Notes: generated by a model not told the origin, from the letters alone. A stretch of DNA of 64,000 nt from Acinetobacter sp. ANC 4558 (GCF_002135375.1 NZ_NEGH01000003.1:269999-333998); one strand, 5' to 3'. Shown: positions 19,513 to 31,888, numbered from the stretch's first letter. Translations and numbers: made by a program.

Positions 19513-19528
19513 GTAAAGTTTCCTTTAC
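19513..19528. promoter_or_regulatory. operator copy 1 of the membrane/XRE operon
   Basis: GTAAAGTTTCCTTTAC is an inverted repeat (GTAAAG, four-base spacer, CTTTAC). Its right half contains the -35 hexamer. An identical copy lies 42 bases downstream, so both face the same side of the helix. Confidence 0.7.
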
Positions 19529-19552
19529 ATTGAAAATTTAATACACTATTAT
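19524..19552 (+). promoter_or_regulatory. promoter of the membrane/XRE operon
   Basis: TTTACA (19524-19529), a 17-base spacer and TATTAT (19547-19552) form a strong sigma-70 promoter. Transcription should start inside operator copy 2. Confidence 0.7.
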
Positions 19553-19554
19553 TT

Positions 19555-19570
19555 GTAAAGTTTCCTTTAC
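19555..19570. promoter_or_regulatory. operator copy 2 of the membrane/XRE operon
   Basis: A second perfect copy of GTAAAGTTTCCTTTAC covers the expected transcription start, just downstream of the -10 box. With copy 1 over the -35 element, the promoter is bracketed. This is a layout for tight repression, most simply by the XRE protein encoded in the operon. Confidence 0.7.
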
Positions 19571-19581
19571 ATTTGAGCAAT

Positions 19582-19959
19582 ATGAAAAAATTTAGATATC
19601 CTTTAGAATTAGGTGTAAGTTTAGTCCTATATTTGATCGTACTGATATTATCTTTAAACTATCTTAAACGAGATCAAATAGATTACACTGTACAGATTAT
19701 TGTTACTTTATTACCTGTTTTACCCTGCTTACTTACTATAGTTAGTGTTGTGAGACTTATTACCCGCTTGGATGAATTACAACGGCAAATTCAATTATAT
19801 GCACTTGCCTTTGCTTTTACTGCCACGGCATTCGCTAGTTTTAGTTATGGATTTTTAGAAAACATAGGCTTCCCTCAATTATCAATGTTTGTCATATGGC
19901 CTGTAATGGCTACTTTATGGGGCGTTGGCGTTGCAATTGGTGTTTGGCGTTATCGATGA
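19582..19959 (+). CDS. small four-helix membrane protein of unknown function
   Basis: A 125-residue inner-membrane protein with about four hydrophobic segments (residues 8-28, 38-58, 72-92 and 100-121) and a charged loop, RLITRLDELQRQIQL, between helices 2 and 3. The ATG at 19582 is preferred over a TTG at 19573 that lies next to the operator. Its stop overlaps the start of the XRE regulator gene (ATGA), so the two are translationally coupled. Pairs of small membrane protein and Cro/CI-like regulator are common in bacteria, but their role is not known to me. I cannot assign a function. Confidence 0.7.
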   Translation: MKKFRYPLELGVSLVLYLIVLILSLNYLKRDQIDYTVQIIVTLLPVLPCLLTIVSVVRLITRLDELQRQIQLYALAFAFTATAFASFSYGFLENIGFPQLSMFVIWPVMATLWGVGVAIGVWRYR

Positions 19960-20153
19960 AAAATATTGTCTCCGAATTAAGAAATAAACAGGGATGGTCG
20001 CAGCAACAACTTGCTGAATATTTAAGTGTATCCCGCCAGACTATTAATGCGATTGAAAAAGGACGCTATGACCCTAGTCTGCCTTTAGCGTTCAAACTTT
20101 CAAAGATTTTTAATCTATCGATTGAGACAATTTTCCAAGATGAATCAAATTAA
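19956..20153 (+). CDS. XRE-family (Cro/CI-like) transcriptional regulator
   Basis: A 65-residue protein that is almost entirely one helix-turn-helix domain of the YozG/XRE kind, with QQLAEYLSVSRQTINAIEKG as the helix-turn-helix and PSLPLAFKLSKIFNLSIETIF as the closing helices. The ATG at 19956 overlaps the stop of the membrane protein gene by four bases. Longer in-frame extensions to 19896 are not needed. It is the natural candidate to bind the two identical palindromes at the operon promoter and repress its own synthesis. Confidence 0.88.
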   Translation: MKNIVSELRNKQGWSQQQLAEYLSVSRQTINAIEKGRYDPSLPLAFKLSKIFNLSIETIFQDESN

Positions 20154-20539
20154 GCGGCTTGATTTTCATCCTATCCTTTTTAGCATTTAACGTTCCAAGA
20201 CTTAATCACAAAATACGTTCAATTGCTCTCATATGAGGGCTTTTGCAATTTCACATACATATAATAATGTTCAATATCATACAAAAAAAATCATGTCATC
20301 AATCTATTTACACTGAAACAAAAAATTAATTGGTTGGAAAATTTGTTTTAGATTAAAAAAGTTGAATAATTTTAAGATACTAGATATTGCTTAATCATTT
20401 GATTTAATCAGATTATTGGTAAAATACTATCGATAGGTCTTATTAATTTATTTAGATGACACCTAAAATCATTGTATAATGGTGCTTCTTTCAGAATTTA
20501 TATATCTCTAGAGTTGATAGCTCTATTTAGTGAATATCG
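20154..20539. other. intergenic region before tusD
   Basis: About 390 AT-rich bases. A TATAAT at 20475-20480, about 60 bases before the tusD ATG, is the likely -10 box of the tus operon. I see no other gene or clear structure. Confidence 0.35.
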
Positions 20540-20908
20540 ATGAGTACCCTATTATTAATTACATCTGCACCGACTTCGATTCATGCTTGGCATGCATTTG
20601 GACTAGCTCAAGCACTCAAAAATATGAATGAAGAATTTCGTGTCTTTTTCTATCAAGATGGTGTTTATATCGCAAATAATTTACAGTGGGTACCAGATGA
20701 CCAACGTAATTTAAAAAATGAGTGGCAAAACTTATCTATTCGCTTGCCTGTTTGTGTGAGTGCTGCATTAAACCGAGGAATTACAGATGCTGAAAATGCC
20801 AAGAGACACCAACTTAGCCAACATAATTTAGCTTGTGGCTTTGAATTAGTGGGACTTGGCGAGCTTGCAGATGCAGTACAAACTGCAGATCGCTTAATTC
20901 AGTTTTAA
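20540..20908 (+). CDS. tusD: sulfurtransferase complex subunit TusD
   Basis: A 122-residue DsrE-fold protein and first gene of the tusDCBE cluster. TusBCD accepts sulfur from TusA on the conserved TusD cysteine and passes it to TusE for 2-thiouridine formation in tRNA wobble positions. The reactive cysteine is in LPVCVSAALNRGI near residue 73. The order D-C-B-E on one strand with short gaps is the standard arrangement. Confidence 0.9.
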   Translation: MSTLLLITSAPTSIHAWHAFGLAQALKNMNEEFRVFFYQDGVYIANNLQWVPDDQRNLKNEWQNLSIRLPVCVSAALNRGITDAENAKRHQLSQHNLACGFELVGLGELADAVQTADRLIQF

Positions 20909-20950
20909 TTTTTTATTTGGTAATGCCTGGCGTTTTAAAAGGTGAATGAT

Positions 20951-21301
20951 GTGAAATCTGTACTCGTTATCTTAACTAAATCCAATTTAAATAGTTTACA
21001 GATATATGAAAGTTTGTCTGCAACCATGGTACTTGCAACATTTGGTTGTGACGTAAAAGTTCTCCTACAAGATGCAGCATTAAATTTATTAAAATCAGAA
21101 CTACAATTTAATTCCTTAAAACATGCTTTTAAGCTTGCGTCTAATTTGGTCGATAGTTTTGAATTTTATGATTTAAGCCCAATTTATCTGGAAAAACACC
21201 AACAATCTCACTTAGATGTATTCAAAAACCATCCAGATATTGAATTTATTGAACTTAATTCACAATTCATCAAACAATTTGATCATGTTTTATATTGGTA
21301 A
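20951..21301 (+). CDS. tusC: sulfurtransferase complex subunit TusC
   Basis: A DsrF-fold protein of about 116 residues and partner of TusD and TusB in the heterohexameric sulfur relay complex. Translation probably starts at the GTG at 20951 (MKSVLVILTKS), because AAAGGT lies at normal distance upstream. A GTG at 20942 would add three residues. The sequence is divergent from E. coli TusC, so the assignment rests on fold-like features, length and position between tusD and tusB. Confidence 0.8.
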   Translation: MKSVLVILTKSNLNSLQIYESLSATMVLATFGCDVKVLLQDAALNLLKSELQFNSLKHAFKLASNLVDSFEFYDLSPIYLEKHQQSHLDVFKNHPDIEFIELNSQFIKQFDHVLYW

Positions 21302-21318
21302 ATTTTGAGAATGACATT

Positions 21319-21597
21319 ATGTCGACACTTTTTTTAATTCAGTCAGATTTTGCTGCTACACCACATATCTTGAATAAATTACAATCTTTATATATGCAAG
21401 ATGATTTTATTATTTTAATGGGCGAAGCGGTACAATTTATTACAGATGCATTTCTTCAAACTTTAAACAAAATTTATTTGCTTGAGACAGACTGCGATAC
21501 CTTAATGAATCTCGATATAAAAAATATTGAAATTATTCAATATCAAGATTTTGCAAAACTGTGCATACAACACACTCGCTGTATTAGTTTAAAATAA
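21319..21597 (+). CDS. tusB: sulfurtransferase complex subunit TusB
   Basis: A DsrH-fold protein of 92 residues, third member of the sulfur relay complex. It begins MSTLFLIQSDF at the ATG at 21319. A longer frame reaches back to 21295 but would overlap tusC. The length fits E. coli TusB (95). Assignment is supported mainly by its place between tusC and tusE. Confidence 0.8.
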   Translation: MSTLFLIQSDFAATPHILNKLQSLYMQDDFIILMGEAVQFITDAFLQTLNKIYLLETDCDTLMNLDIKNIEIIQYQDFAKLCIQHTRCISLK

Positions 21598-21609
21598 TTT
21601 GAGATTTTT

Positions 21610-21921
21610 ATGACTTTAGAACTTGATCAAGATGGGCATTTACTCGATTACACCATTTGGAATGAACATGTCGCGCAAGAACTTGCCAATACAATTTCTT
21701 TAGAATTGACCCCATGGCATTTTGAAATTTTAAATGCAGTGCGTCAGTTTTATCAACAATATGGTCACTCCCCCGCGACACGTCCCTTGATTAAATTTTT
21801 GATGAAAACCATTCACCCCGAAATAAATAATGCAATTTTGCAAGAAAAATTTAATACTGGTTTGGTTGCACGACATTTAAGTCGATTAGCGGGTATTCCT
21901 AAACCTGCTAATTGCTTATAA
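21610..21921 (+). CDS. tusE: sulfurtransferase TusE (DsrC/DsvC family)
   Basis: A 103-residue DsrC-family protein that takes sulfur from TusBCD and delivers it to MnmA for 2-thiolation of tRNA. The C-terminal arm LSRLAGIPKPANCL carries the essential penultimate cysteine. Motifs DQDGHLLDYTIWNEHVA at the start and FYQQYGHSPATRPLIK in the middle are typical. It starts 12 bases after tusB and ends the operon. Confidence 0.95.
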   Translation: MTLELDQDGHLLDYTIWNEHVAQELANTISLELTPWHFEILNAVRQFYQQYGHSPATRPLIKFLMKTIHPEINNAILQEKFNTGLVARHLSRLAGIPKPANCL

Positions 21922-21945
21922 ATTTATTCAATCTTTTTCCAACAT

Positions 21946-22302
21946 TTATGTTGCATGCATGTCCAAAATTATTTGAATTTCTTCTGGCTGAAATACCTTG
22001 TGTAAAGTTGATGTTGGATTAAGAATAAGTATCGCTCCTTGCGTCATTTCAAATAATTTTTTAGTTTTTAGCAAAATATATTCTGTTTCTATTCCTATAT
22101 CCTGATGAATTTGTGCCAAAGTCAGAAAAAAGGGAATCGCTTGTTCCCCTTCAGATGTTTCAAAAACTCTGAACTGTATTTCATTGGCATTATTTTGTTG
22201 CGCAATACAATAAATATCAGCAACAAGTAATTGTTCAATAAAATCTGGGATTAAATTATAGTGCCTTTGAGTTTGTTGAAAAAGTTGCTCTAAATGACTC
22301 AT
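21946..22302 (-). CDS. SseB-domain protein
   Basis: A 118-residue soluble protein that resembles the SseB N-terminal domain: a hydrophobic, beta-rich body (AIPFFLTLAQI) and the late motif ALILNPTSTLHKVFQPEEIQIIL with the NP-S core. The family name comes from a type III secretion factor, but most members stand alone and have unknown roles. It is convergent with the tus operon and overlaps nothing. No secretion genes are nearby. Confidence 0.6.
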   Translation of the reverse strand: MSHLEQLFQQTQRHYNLIPDFIEQLLVADIYCIAQQNNANEIQFRVFETSEGEQAIPFFLTLAQIHQDIGIETEYILLKTKKLFEMTQGAILILNPTSTLHKVFQPEEIQIILDMHAT

Positions 22303-22439
22303 ATATTCTCTTCATATTATTTTATAAATAAAGAATAAAGTAGATCTATCTTATAAATTTATCTCTCTACTTTATTCCTTGCGATCTTCTTAATTAATGA
22401 ATTAAAAATGATACAACCAACACCATCAAGACTAATCGT

Positions 22440-23198
22440 TTATTCAATTGAATAATTAATGGTCACGACCACACGAGCAATTTTATTAATCGTTTCTTTA
22501 TCATAAGCTCCACCATAATCACTGCCATCATCGGAACCATTCTCAGGTAAAATATAAAATGCACCTTGACTTGCTGAACGCATAGCACCAACTTTAACAT
22601 TTCCAACTTTAGCAAACTCATTCGCACGGCTATGCGCATTTTTAGTTGCATTAGCAATTAAAGACATTTTTATTTCTTCTAAATTAGAAACTAAATACGC
22701 AGGGTTCTGTTCAATACTAATTCCTTTTTCATCCAATAAATATGCATCTTTTGCTGCCTTTTCAATTTTTTGAATATCTCGTGTGTTAATTACTAAAGGC
22801 TGAGTTGCAAGATAACCTCGAAACTCTCGTGTCGTACGTCCCTCGCCAATATCCACATCTTCATAATATGATTGTGAACTTTTATTGCCCAACTGAATTT
22901 CTGTGGCTTTAATTCCATGTTCAATAAAGAAGTTTTGCAATAACTTCATTTGTTGATCAATTAATTCATAGGCTTGTGAAACATTCTCAGATGCATGTTG
23001 GGTCTGAAGACGAATTTCCCAGCGTGCTGTATCTGCACGGATTGGCTTTTCCGCTAAGCCTTTTACTGTAATCGAGTTTTTTGTGGTATTGAGTTGTTTA
23101 AATGAATACCCAATAATAGCCGCAGAAAGCGCTAATCCTAAACTTAAAATTAATGCAAAAACCCAAAATGTTTTAGCTGAAATATCTTTATTTTCCAT
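22440..23198 (-). CDS. SIMPL-domain (DUF541) protein
   Basis: A 252-residue protein with one N-terminal membrane anchor (about residues 9-31) and a periplasmic SIMPL domain (ITVKGLAEKPIRADTARWEI at its start, ending in VVVTINYSIE). Members are linked to oxidative stress or interleukin-receptor-like signalling by name, but their biochemical role in bacteria is not settled. Three methionines lie close together at the start; the one giving MENKDISAKTF is preferred. It is a single gene. Confidence 0.85.
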   Translation of the reverse strand: MENKDISAKTFWVFALILSLGLALSAAIIGYSFKQLNTTKNSITVKGLAEKPIRADTARWEIRLQTQHASENVSQAYELIDQQMKLLQNFFIEHGIKATEIQLGNKSSQSYYEDVDIGEGRTTREFRGYLATQPLVINTRDIQKIEKAAKDAYLLDEKGISIEQNPAYLVSNLEEIKMSLIANATKNAHSRANEFAKVGNVKVGAMRSASQGAFYILPENGSDDGSDYGGAYDKETINKIARVVVTINYSIE

Positions 23199-23348
23199 CA
23201 TGCACACTCTTAAAATAATAAATGCTTTTTTACTTAATTATCAAACTTGATGATATAAAAAATATGGTTAAACATAAATTTCAAGTCTTACACAAGCAAT
23301 CCAACATCAATGTTTATCATTTTAGGTTCTTAACATCAAACAATATCA

Positions 23349-24590
23349 CTAAATTGGAATTTTTTTAAAAATTTCTTGTCCTATGATTGCTGCAGTTGCA
23401 GCCGCCAGTGTCCAACCTAAATGCCCATGCCCTGTATTATAAAAAATGCGTTTTCTCTTGCCTTGTTTCATCACTGGCATCATATTCGGCATCATAGGTC
23501 TTAAACCTGCCCAAGGTACAACATGTTCAGTACATATATCAAAATGTCTGTTGGTCCAATCAATCAATGGTTGAATACGATCTGCTCGAATATCTCGATT
23601 ATAACCATTAAATTCAGCAGTTCCTGCAACTCTAAAGCGATGCATACCTAAGCGTGAAGCGACAATTTTACTGCTCTCATCTAATAAGCTCACCCAAGGC
23701 GTATTTTTTATCGAACGTTCATCATTAATATTCACTGTGATTGAATAGCCTTTTACAGGATAAACATTAATGCGATCTCCTAGCATATTTGCCAACTGAT
23801 AACTCCCCACACCAGCACATACTAAAATAGCATCAGCAGAGATTTTTTCATCGCCAAAATCTGTTCTGATATTTTCTTTACTATGTCGGTAAATCAATTC
23901 AATGCCATGCTCATAATGTTGAACAGTTAAAGCTTCTGTACCAAATAAAAATTTCACGCCTTTGTCTTTACAAACTCCGGCCAAACCTACGGTAAATTTA
24001 TGAATATCTCCAGTTGCATCTGCGGGGCAGTAAAATCCTCCGAAATATTCCTCCGTCAATGTAGGTTCAATACTTTTAATTTCTTGTGGTGATACTGCAT
24101 ATCGTTCTAAACCACTTTGGGTTAATAATTGATTTACTCGTATGGCGTCATCATAGTCATGTTGATTATGATAAAAATGTAAAATTCCTCTTTTTTCTAA
24201 ATTAAATTCAATATTTTCTTGTGTTGCAATTTCAAATAACCGATTTCTTGCCATCAATGCCAAGCGAACTGTTTCTCGAGTATTCATTTCATAATTTTTA
24301 ATCTGACCTAAAAATTCCATTAGCCATGTATACTTATGCACACTAAAAGAAGGATTGAGCAATAAGGGTGCAGATTTTTGCGACATCCATTTAATGCCCT
24401 TAAATACGGTCGATTTTTGATTCCAAACCTCCGCATTACACGCAGACAATTGTCCACCATTTGCAAATGAAGTTTCCATTGCTGGATATAAATGTTTATC
24501 TAAAACTGTGACTTGATAACCTAAATTAATCAACTCATACGCAGATGTGACACCCGTAATGCCTGCACCAATGATAATAATATGTGACAT
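23349..24590 (-). CDS. FAD-dependent D-amino acid dehydrogenase/glycine oxidase family protein (DadA-like)
   Basis: A 413-residue flavoprotein of the DadA family that oxidises an amino acid to a keto acid and ammonia at the inner face of the membrane. The FAD-binding GAGITGVTSAYEL is at residues 7-19. The ETSFANGGQLS motif, PVKGYSITV near 275 and the C-terminal NTGHGHLGWTLA are family marks. The start ATG at 24590 follows a good AGGGAG site. A tandem glycine riboswitch lies directly upstream, which suggests that glycine is the substrate or that the enzyme serves glycine breakdown. No dadX racemase is adjacent. Confidence 0.88.
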   Translation of the reverse strand: MSHIIIIGAGITGVTSAYELINLGYQVTVLDKHLYPAMETSFANGGQLSACNAEVWNQKSTVFKGIKWMSQKSAPLLLNPSFSVHKYTWLMEFLGQIKNYEMNTRETVRLALMARNRLFEIATQENIEFNLEKRGILHFYHNQHDYDDAIRVNQLLTQSGLERYAVSPQEIKSIEPTLTEEYFGGFYCPADATGDIHKFTVGLAGVCKDKGVKFLFGTEALTVQHYEHGIELIYRHSKENIRTDFGDEKISADAILVCAGVGSYQLANMLGDRINVYPVKGYSITVNINDERSIKNTPWVSLLDESSKIVASRLGMHRFRVAGTAEFNGYNRDIRADRIQPLIDWTNRHFDICTEHVVPWAGLRPMMPNMMPVMKQGKRKRIFYNTGHGHLGWTLAAATAAIIGQEIFKKIPI

Positions 24591-24601
24591 AAACACTCCC
24601 T

Positions 24602-24620
24602 AAGAATATTTTATATTCTT
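24602..24620 (-). promoter_or_regulatory. expression-platform hairpin of the glycine riboswitch
   Basis: On the minus strand AAGAATAT-AAA-ATATTCTT forms a perfect stem directly followed by the AGGGAG ribosome binding site. It lies between the second aptamer and the start codon, so it may couple glycine binding to access of the ribosome. Confidence 0.5.
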
Positions 24621-24631
24621 GTGTTTACCCC

Positions 24632-24809
24632 ATCTGTCATTGTTACCTGAGAGCTTCGATTAAACTTAATCATTTAACCTTCCCCTTCGGTGAGTATAAA
24701 AAATACTTCTCTCCAGATTTTTGAATTATTACAGTCCTTTTGCCTGAGAGTTTCCGGGGCTGTTGCTCCTTCGGCGAACACTATTGTGTTTCTCTCCTGC
24801 AATAATTGC
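24632..24809 (-). promoter_or_regulatory. tandem glycine riboswitch
   Basis: Two glycine aptamers follow one another on the minus strand. Aptamer 1 (about 24731-24800) shows GGAGAGA, CGCCGAAGGAGC and AACTCTCAGGCAAAAGGAC. Aptamer 2 (about 24634-24715) shows GGAGAGA, CACCGAAGGGG and GCTCTCAGGTAACAATGACAG. These are the conserved pieces of the gcvT-type glycine riboswitch in the right order. The leader GCAATAATTGC-like stretch before aptamer 1 could form the extra P0 stem. The controlled gene is the DadA-like dehydrogenase. Confidence 0.95.
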
Positions 24810-24941
24810 TTATTTGTTTTATTATGCAAAAAACATTCCAGTTTTTTGCATTTTACTCAATGTTTGTACTTATTCAATGACTATGCCAGATATTCAATTT
24901 TTTTAAAACTTTTTTATCATGTAGTACTTTTAATTTCATAC

Positions 24942-26090
24942 TTAGCGATGCGTATGAATAGACATTACAATTCCCATACTTGCCAAGAGTACAATCACAG
25001 CCGTTCCGCCATAACTCATTAAAGGCAAAGGATCTCCTGTCACAGGTAAAATTCCGCTCACCATACCTGAATTCAGAAAAACAAAGAAAAAGAATGTTAA
25101 GCCTGTTGCACCAGCAAACAAACGACCGAAATTATGAAAACAGTTCATTCCAATCATTAAACAACGAATAATAATGGCTGCAAATAAACTGATAAGTAAA
25201 AATACGCCAACAAAACCAAACTCCTCAGCATAAGTTGACATGATAAAATCAGTATGATGTTCAGGCAAATATCCCAAATGAGATTGTGTTCCCTCTGTGA
25301 AACCTTTTCCAACTACACCACCAGAACCAATGGCAATTTTAGATTGAATAATATTCCAACCTGCTCCCAAGGCATCAGATTCTGGATCAAATAAAGTTAA
25401 TACACGCTTTTTTTGATATTCTTGCAAAACAAACATCCAGAGCACAGGCGCAATAATTGCAAAACCAGTTAACGCACCTAAAATTAATCGCCAAGACATT
25501 CCGCTTAAAAATAAAACAAAGATTCCTGGAATAATTAAACCAATATTTAAATCGGGTTGTAATGCCACCAAAATAAAAGGAATCATCATCAGTAGAAATG
25601 CAATAACAATATGCATAAATTTAGGTGGAAATGGCTTTAATGAAAAATACCATGCCATCATTAAAGGCATAGCAAATTTCATAAACTCACTGGGTTGCAT
25701 ACTTCCAATAGCAGGTAAACTAATCCATCGCTTCGCGCCTAACCGCTTTTCGCCAATGACCAGCACTAATAATAGAAGTAATGTTGCAATGAGATATAAA
25801 TATGGTGCTAAAGATTGATAAACTTTAGGCGGAATTTGTGCACAAATAAATAATGCAATAAATCCGACCCCAAAACTAATGGATTGGCGAATGAGCATAC
25901 CCGAATCTTCTGCTGTCGCACTATAGACAACCATTAAACCTAAAATTGAATTCAAGATTAAAAAGCATAAAAGCCATGGATCTAAATGTAGCTTTGCCCA
26001 TCTGCTTGGCACATCACTTTTCATGCTTCTACCATCACGCAATGCATGACGTAAAAAACGATACTGCTGGGAAGGTATCATTTCATTCAA
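24942..26090 (-). CDS. rodA: SEDS peptidoglycan polymerase RodA
   Basis: A 382-residue protein with about ten transmembrane helices, the RodA/FtsW/SpoVE glycosyltransferase that polymerises peptidoglycan for rod-shape growth with a class B penicillin-binding protein. Family marks include GSGGVVGKGFTEGTQSHLGYLPEHHTDF-region residues (about 255-282; the catalytic WxxxQS-type loop is WNIIQSKIAIG) and the last-helix motif MSYGGTAVI. It is encoded after ispD on the same strand, with an 83-base gap. The start may be residue 1 or the MIPSQQ methionine four codons later. Confidence 0.93.
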   Translation of the reverse strand: MNEMIPSQQYRFLRHALRDGRSMKSDVPSRWAKLHLDPWLLCFLILNSILGLMVVYSATAEDSGMLIRQSISFGVGFIALFICAQIPPKVYQSLAPYLYLIATLLLLLVLVIGEKRLGAKRWISLPAIGSMQPSEFMKFAMPLMMAWYFSLKPFPPKFMHIVIAFLLMMIPFILVALQPDLNIGLIIPGIFVLFLSGMSWRLILGALTGFAIIAPVLWMFVLQEYQKKRVLTLFDPESDALGAGWNIIQSKIAIGSGGVVGKGFTEGTQSHLGYLPEHHTDFIMSTYAEEFGFVGVFLLISLFAAIIIRCLMIGMNCFHNFGRLFAGATGLTFFFFVFLNSGMVSGILPVTGDPLPLMSYGGTAVIVLLASMGIVMSIHTHR

Positions 26091-26173
26091 TTTTCATATT
26101 AAAAAATATAGCCTGAATTATAGAATTAAAGCTAGAAAGTGTGAATCATTAAAAACCATACTCTTGTTTCTTT

Positions 26174-26908
26174 TTAATACAATAACGATTCTTTTTGAGA
26201 TTCTAAAATAAGTTTGGCAAGCACTAAGTCTTCTGGATAAGTAATTTTAATATTATCTGCTCGCCCTTGAACCAGCATAACCGCTTCATCGATAAACTCT
26301 AAAGCACTTGCTTCATCGGTAATATTTATATTCGCTGCCAATGCTTCTTCTATGGCATGTTTTAATATACCAATTCGACTCACTTGAGGGGTTTGTGCTT
26401 GCCACATTAAATGACGATCTACTGTTTTTTCAATAACTGCATGCACTTTTTCTTTTTTTAAGGTATCTCGTACTGGCGTTGCTAAAATAGCATTCTGGTT
26501 ATTAGAGATTGCAGAGGTGATTAATTTTTCTAGCGAAGCGACATCAACACATGGGCGCGCTGCATCATGGACCAAGACCCAATCCTCTTGAGATGCGATT
26601 TGACTTAAATAGATTAAAGCATTTAAAACAGAATTTACCCGTTCTCGACCACCAAGACAAAAATGTATTTTTGTTGCATGTTCAAAACTTAAAGTTTTTA
26701 CAAAATCATCTTGCTCGCTCACTGCAAGCACACAACCTGCTAAATCTAATTGATTAATTCGCTCTACCGTATGTTGTAAAACAGTTTTATTCTGAATTAA
26801 TTGATATTGCTTTAACTCTGTTTTGGAGAATCTTGAACCCGAACCAGCAGCAGGTATAATTGCCCAAATTTTATTGTTCTGGTGGAAGTTCATTGGGTTC
26901 TTGTTCAT
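26174..26908 (-). CDS. ispD: 2-C-methyl-D-erythritol 4-phosphate cytidylyltransferase
   Basis: A 244-residue enzyme of the MEP pathway that joins MEP to CTP to make CDP-methylerythritol for isoprenoid synthesis. The nucleotide-binding PAAGSGSRFSKTELKQY is at about residues 19-35, and the signature VHDAARPCV is at about 130. The C-terminal NIKITYPEDLVLA is also typical. Its 5' end overlaps the end of ftsB by up to 38 bases; the first ATG at 26908 or the one at 26893 (MNFHQN) may be used. The ftsB-ispD order is conserved in gammaproteobacteria. Confidence 0.95.
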   Translation of the reverse strand: MNKNPMNFHQNNKIWAIIPAAGSGSRFSKTELKQYQLIQNKTVLQHTVERINQLDLAGCVLAVSEQDDFVKTLSFEHATKIHFCLGGRERVNSVLNALIYLSQIASQEDWVLVHDAARPCVDVASLEKLITSAISNNQNAILATPVRDTLKKEKVHAVIEKTVDRHLMWQAQTPQVSRIGILKHAIEEALAANINITDEASALEFIDEAVMLVQGRADNIKITYPEDLVLAKLILESQKESLLY

Positions 26909-27260
26909 TGGTTCTTAAATCATTGGCATATGGATTCACATACACAGGCTTATATTGCGTACTAATTGTACTCATTTGTATAAATGTTTCATGCGGTTTA
27001 ATTAAACCTAAGTCTAATCTTGCATGCTCTTCCATGGCTTCAATACCATTTTTGAGATCATAAACTTCTGCCGCCAAAATGCGGTTCCGTTCTTTTAATT
27101 CACTATTCAATTCAGCTTGTTGCTGTATTTTTTGATTGAGTTTCTGGTGTTCAAAATATCCACCTTCACCAAACCAATAGAGGTACTGAAACCCTGCGAT
27201 CAAAATGATCGCAAGGCCCAATAATACTTTGCTCATGGTTGAGCTAAAAATGCTTAACAT
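26871..27260 (-). CDS. ftsB: cell division protein FtsB
   Basis: A 129-residue bitopic membrane protein of the divisome that bridges FtsL and FtsQ. It has one transmembrane helix (about residues 10-28), then a coiled coil (LNQKIQQQAELNSELKERNRILAAEV), and the conserved LGLIKPHETF end of the periplasmic domain. It is about 25 residues longer than E. coli FtsB at the C-terminus, where it overlaps ispD. It starts 14 bases after eno. Confidence 0.93.
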   Translation of the reverse strand: MLSIFSSTMSKVLLGLAIILIAGFQYLYWFGEGGYFEHQKLNQKIQQQAELNSELKERNRILAAEVYDLKNGIEAMEEHARLDLGLIKPHETFIQMSTISTQYKPVYVNPYANDLRTNEQEPNELPPEQ

Positions 27261-27274
27261 TTAAATGCGATCGC

Positions 27275-28582
<1,308 letters not shown>

Positions 28583-28608
28583 TTAATAACGAAATGCGTT
28601 TAATGGCA

Positions 28609-29466
<858 letters not shown>

Positions 29467-29497
29467 TTAAACTTCCTAGTTTTGTCCTAATTATCCA

Positions 29498-31234
<1,737 letters not shown>

Positions 31235-31363
31235 TCACAACATTTCACATTTGATTGTTTTTTAAACGAACATTCTTTCTTAGTTCACGCTTTTACAGCA
31301 TTTTATTCATCTATTTTGCTGTTATAATAACTTTATCCTTTAATGACACTGTTTTGTGCAATT

Positions 31364-31810
31364 ATGAATAAAAAACTTTTGATCTTAGGTGCTATTGCGA
31401 CGGGTTTATTATTAACAGCATGCGTAAAAAAAGAATCACCGACTGAACACGAACCTGAACAAACTCAAGCGGTTTCTGAACCTACTGAATTTCATTCATT
31501 AGAAGCAACCCCATCTGAAGAAACAACACCAACACAAGTAGTTATAGAGACAACTGAAGTTCAAGTAGTTACACCTGAAATTCGCCATACTGAAACTCCA
31601 GCGGTGACTCAACCTGCAACTCAATATAATAATGTTGAATCTGTTACACCACCACCTTCAAAACCTATGCCTGTTGAAAATAAGCCTGTTGAAAACAAAC
31701 CTGCTCAAATCCAACAACAACCTGCAAAAGCAAGCAATAACAATGCTCAATCCGAAGATGATGCCGTTGCGGCAGCCATTGCAGCTGCAACTCCAGCATT
31801 GAAAAATTAA
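31364..31810 (+). CDS. putative lipoprotein, proline/threonine/glutamate-rich
   Basis: A 148-residue protein with a lipoprotein signal peptide ending LLLTAC (lipidated cysteine at about residue 20). The mature part is low-complexity, rich in Pro, Thr, Glu, Val and Gln, with a PVENK-PVENK tandem near residue 105 and an alanine-rich end (DDAVAAAIAAATPALKN). It is probably unfolded and spans the periplasm. The ATG at 31364 is chosen over 31343 because it puts the signal peptide in order. It is divergent from pyrG. I cannot assign a function. Confidence 0.75.
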   Translation: MNKKLLILGAIATGLLLTACVKKESPTEHEPEQTQAVSEPTEFHSLEATPSEETTPTQVVIETTEVQVVTPEIRHTETPAVTQPATQYNNVESVTPPPSKPMPVENKPVENKPAQIQQQPAKASNNNAQSEDDAVAAAIAAATPALKN

Positions 31811-31840
31811 ATCAATATGTTTTGATTTAGGTTTCTGATA

Positions 31841-31869
31841 AAAGACCCAATCATCAATTGGGTTTTTTT
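31841..31869. terminator. intrinsic terminator
   Basis: ACCCAAT and ATTGGGT form a stem with a five-base loop, followed by a T7 run. It ends the lipoprotein gene and may act on the convergent LysR gene too. Confidence 0.85.
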
Positions 31870-31888
31870 CAATAAAAAGAACACTGTT

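Noticed and set aside
21946..22302. SseB-domain gene as a sign of a type III secretion system
   Set aside because: No secretion genes are present in the window, and stand-alone members of this domain are common.
24690..25022. 110-codon open frame on the plus strand
   Set aside because: It lies across the glycine riboswitch and the end of rodA, both well supported on the other strand.
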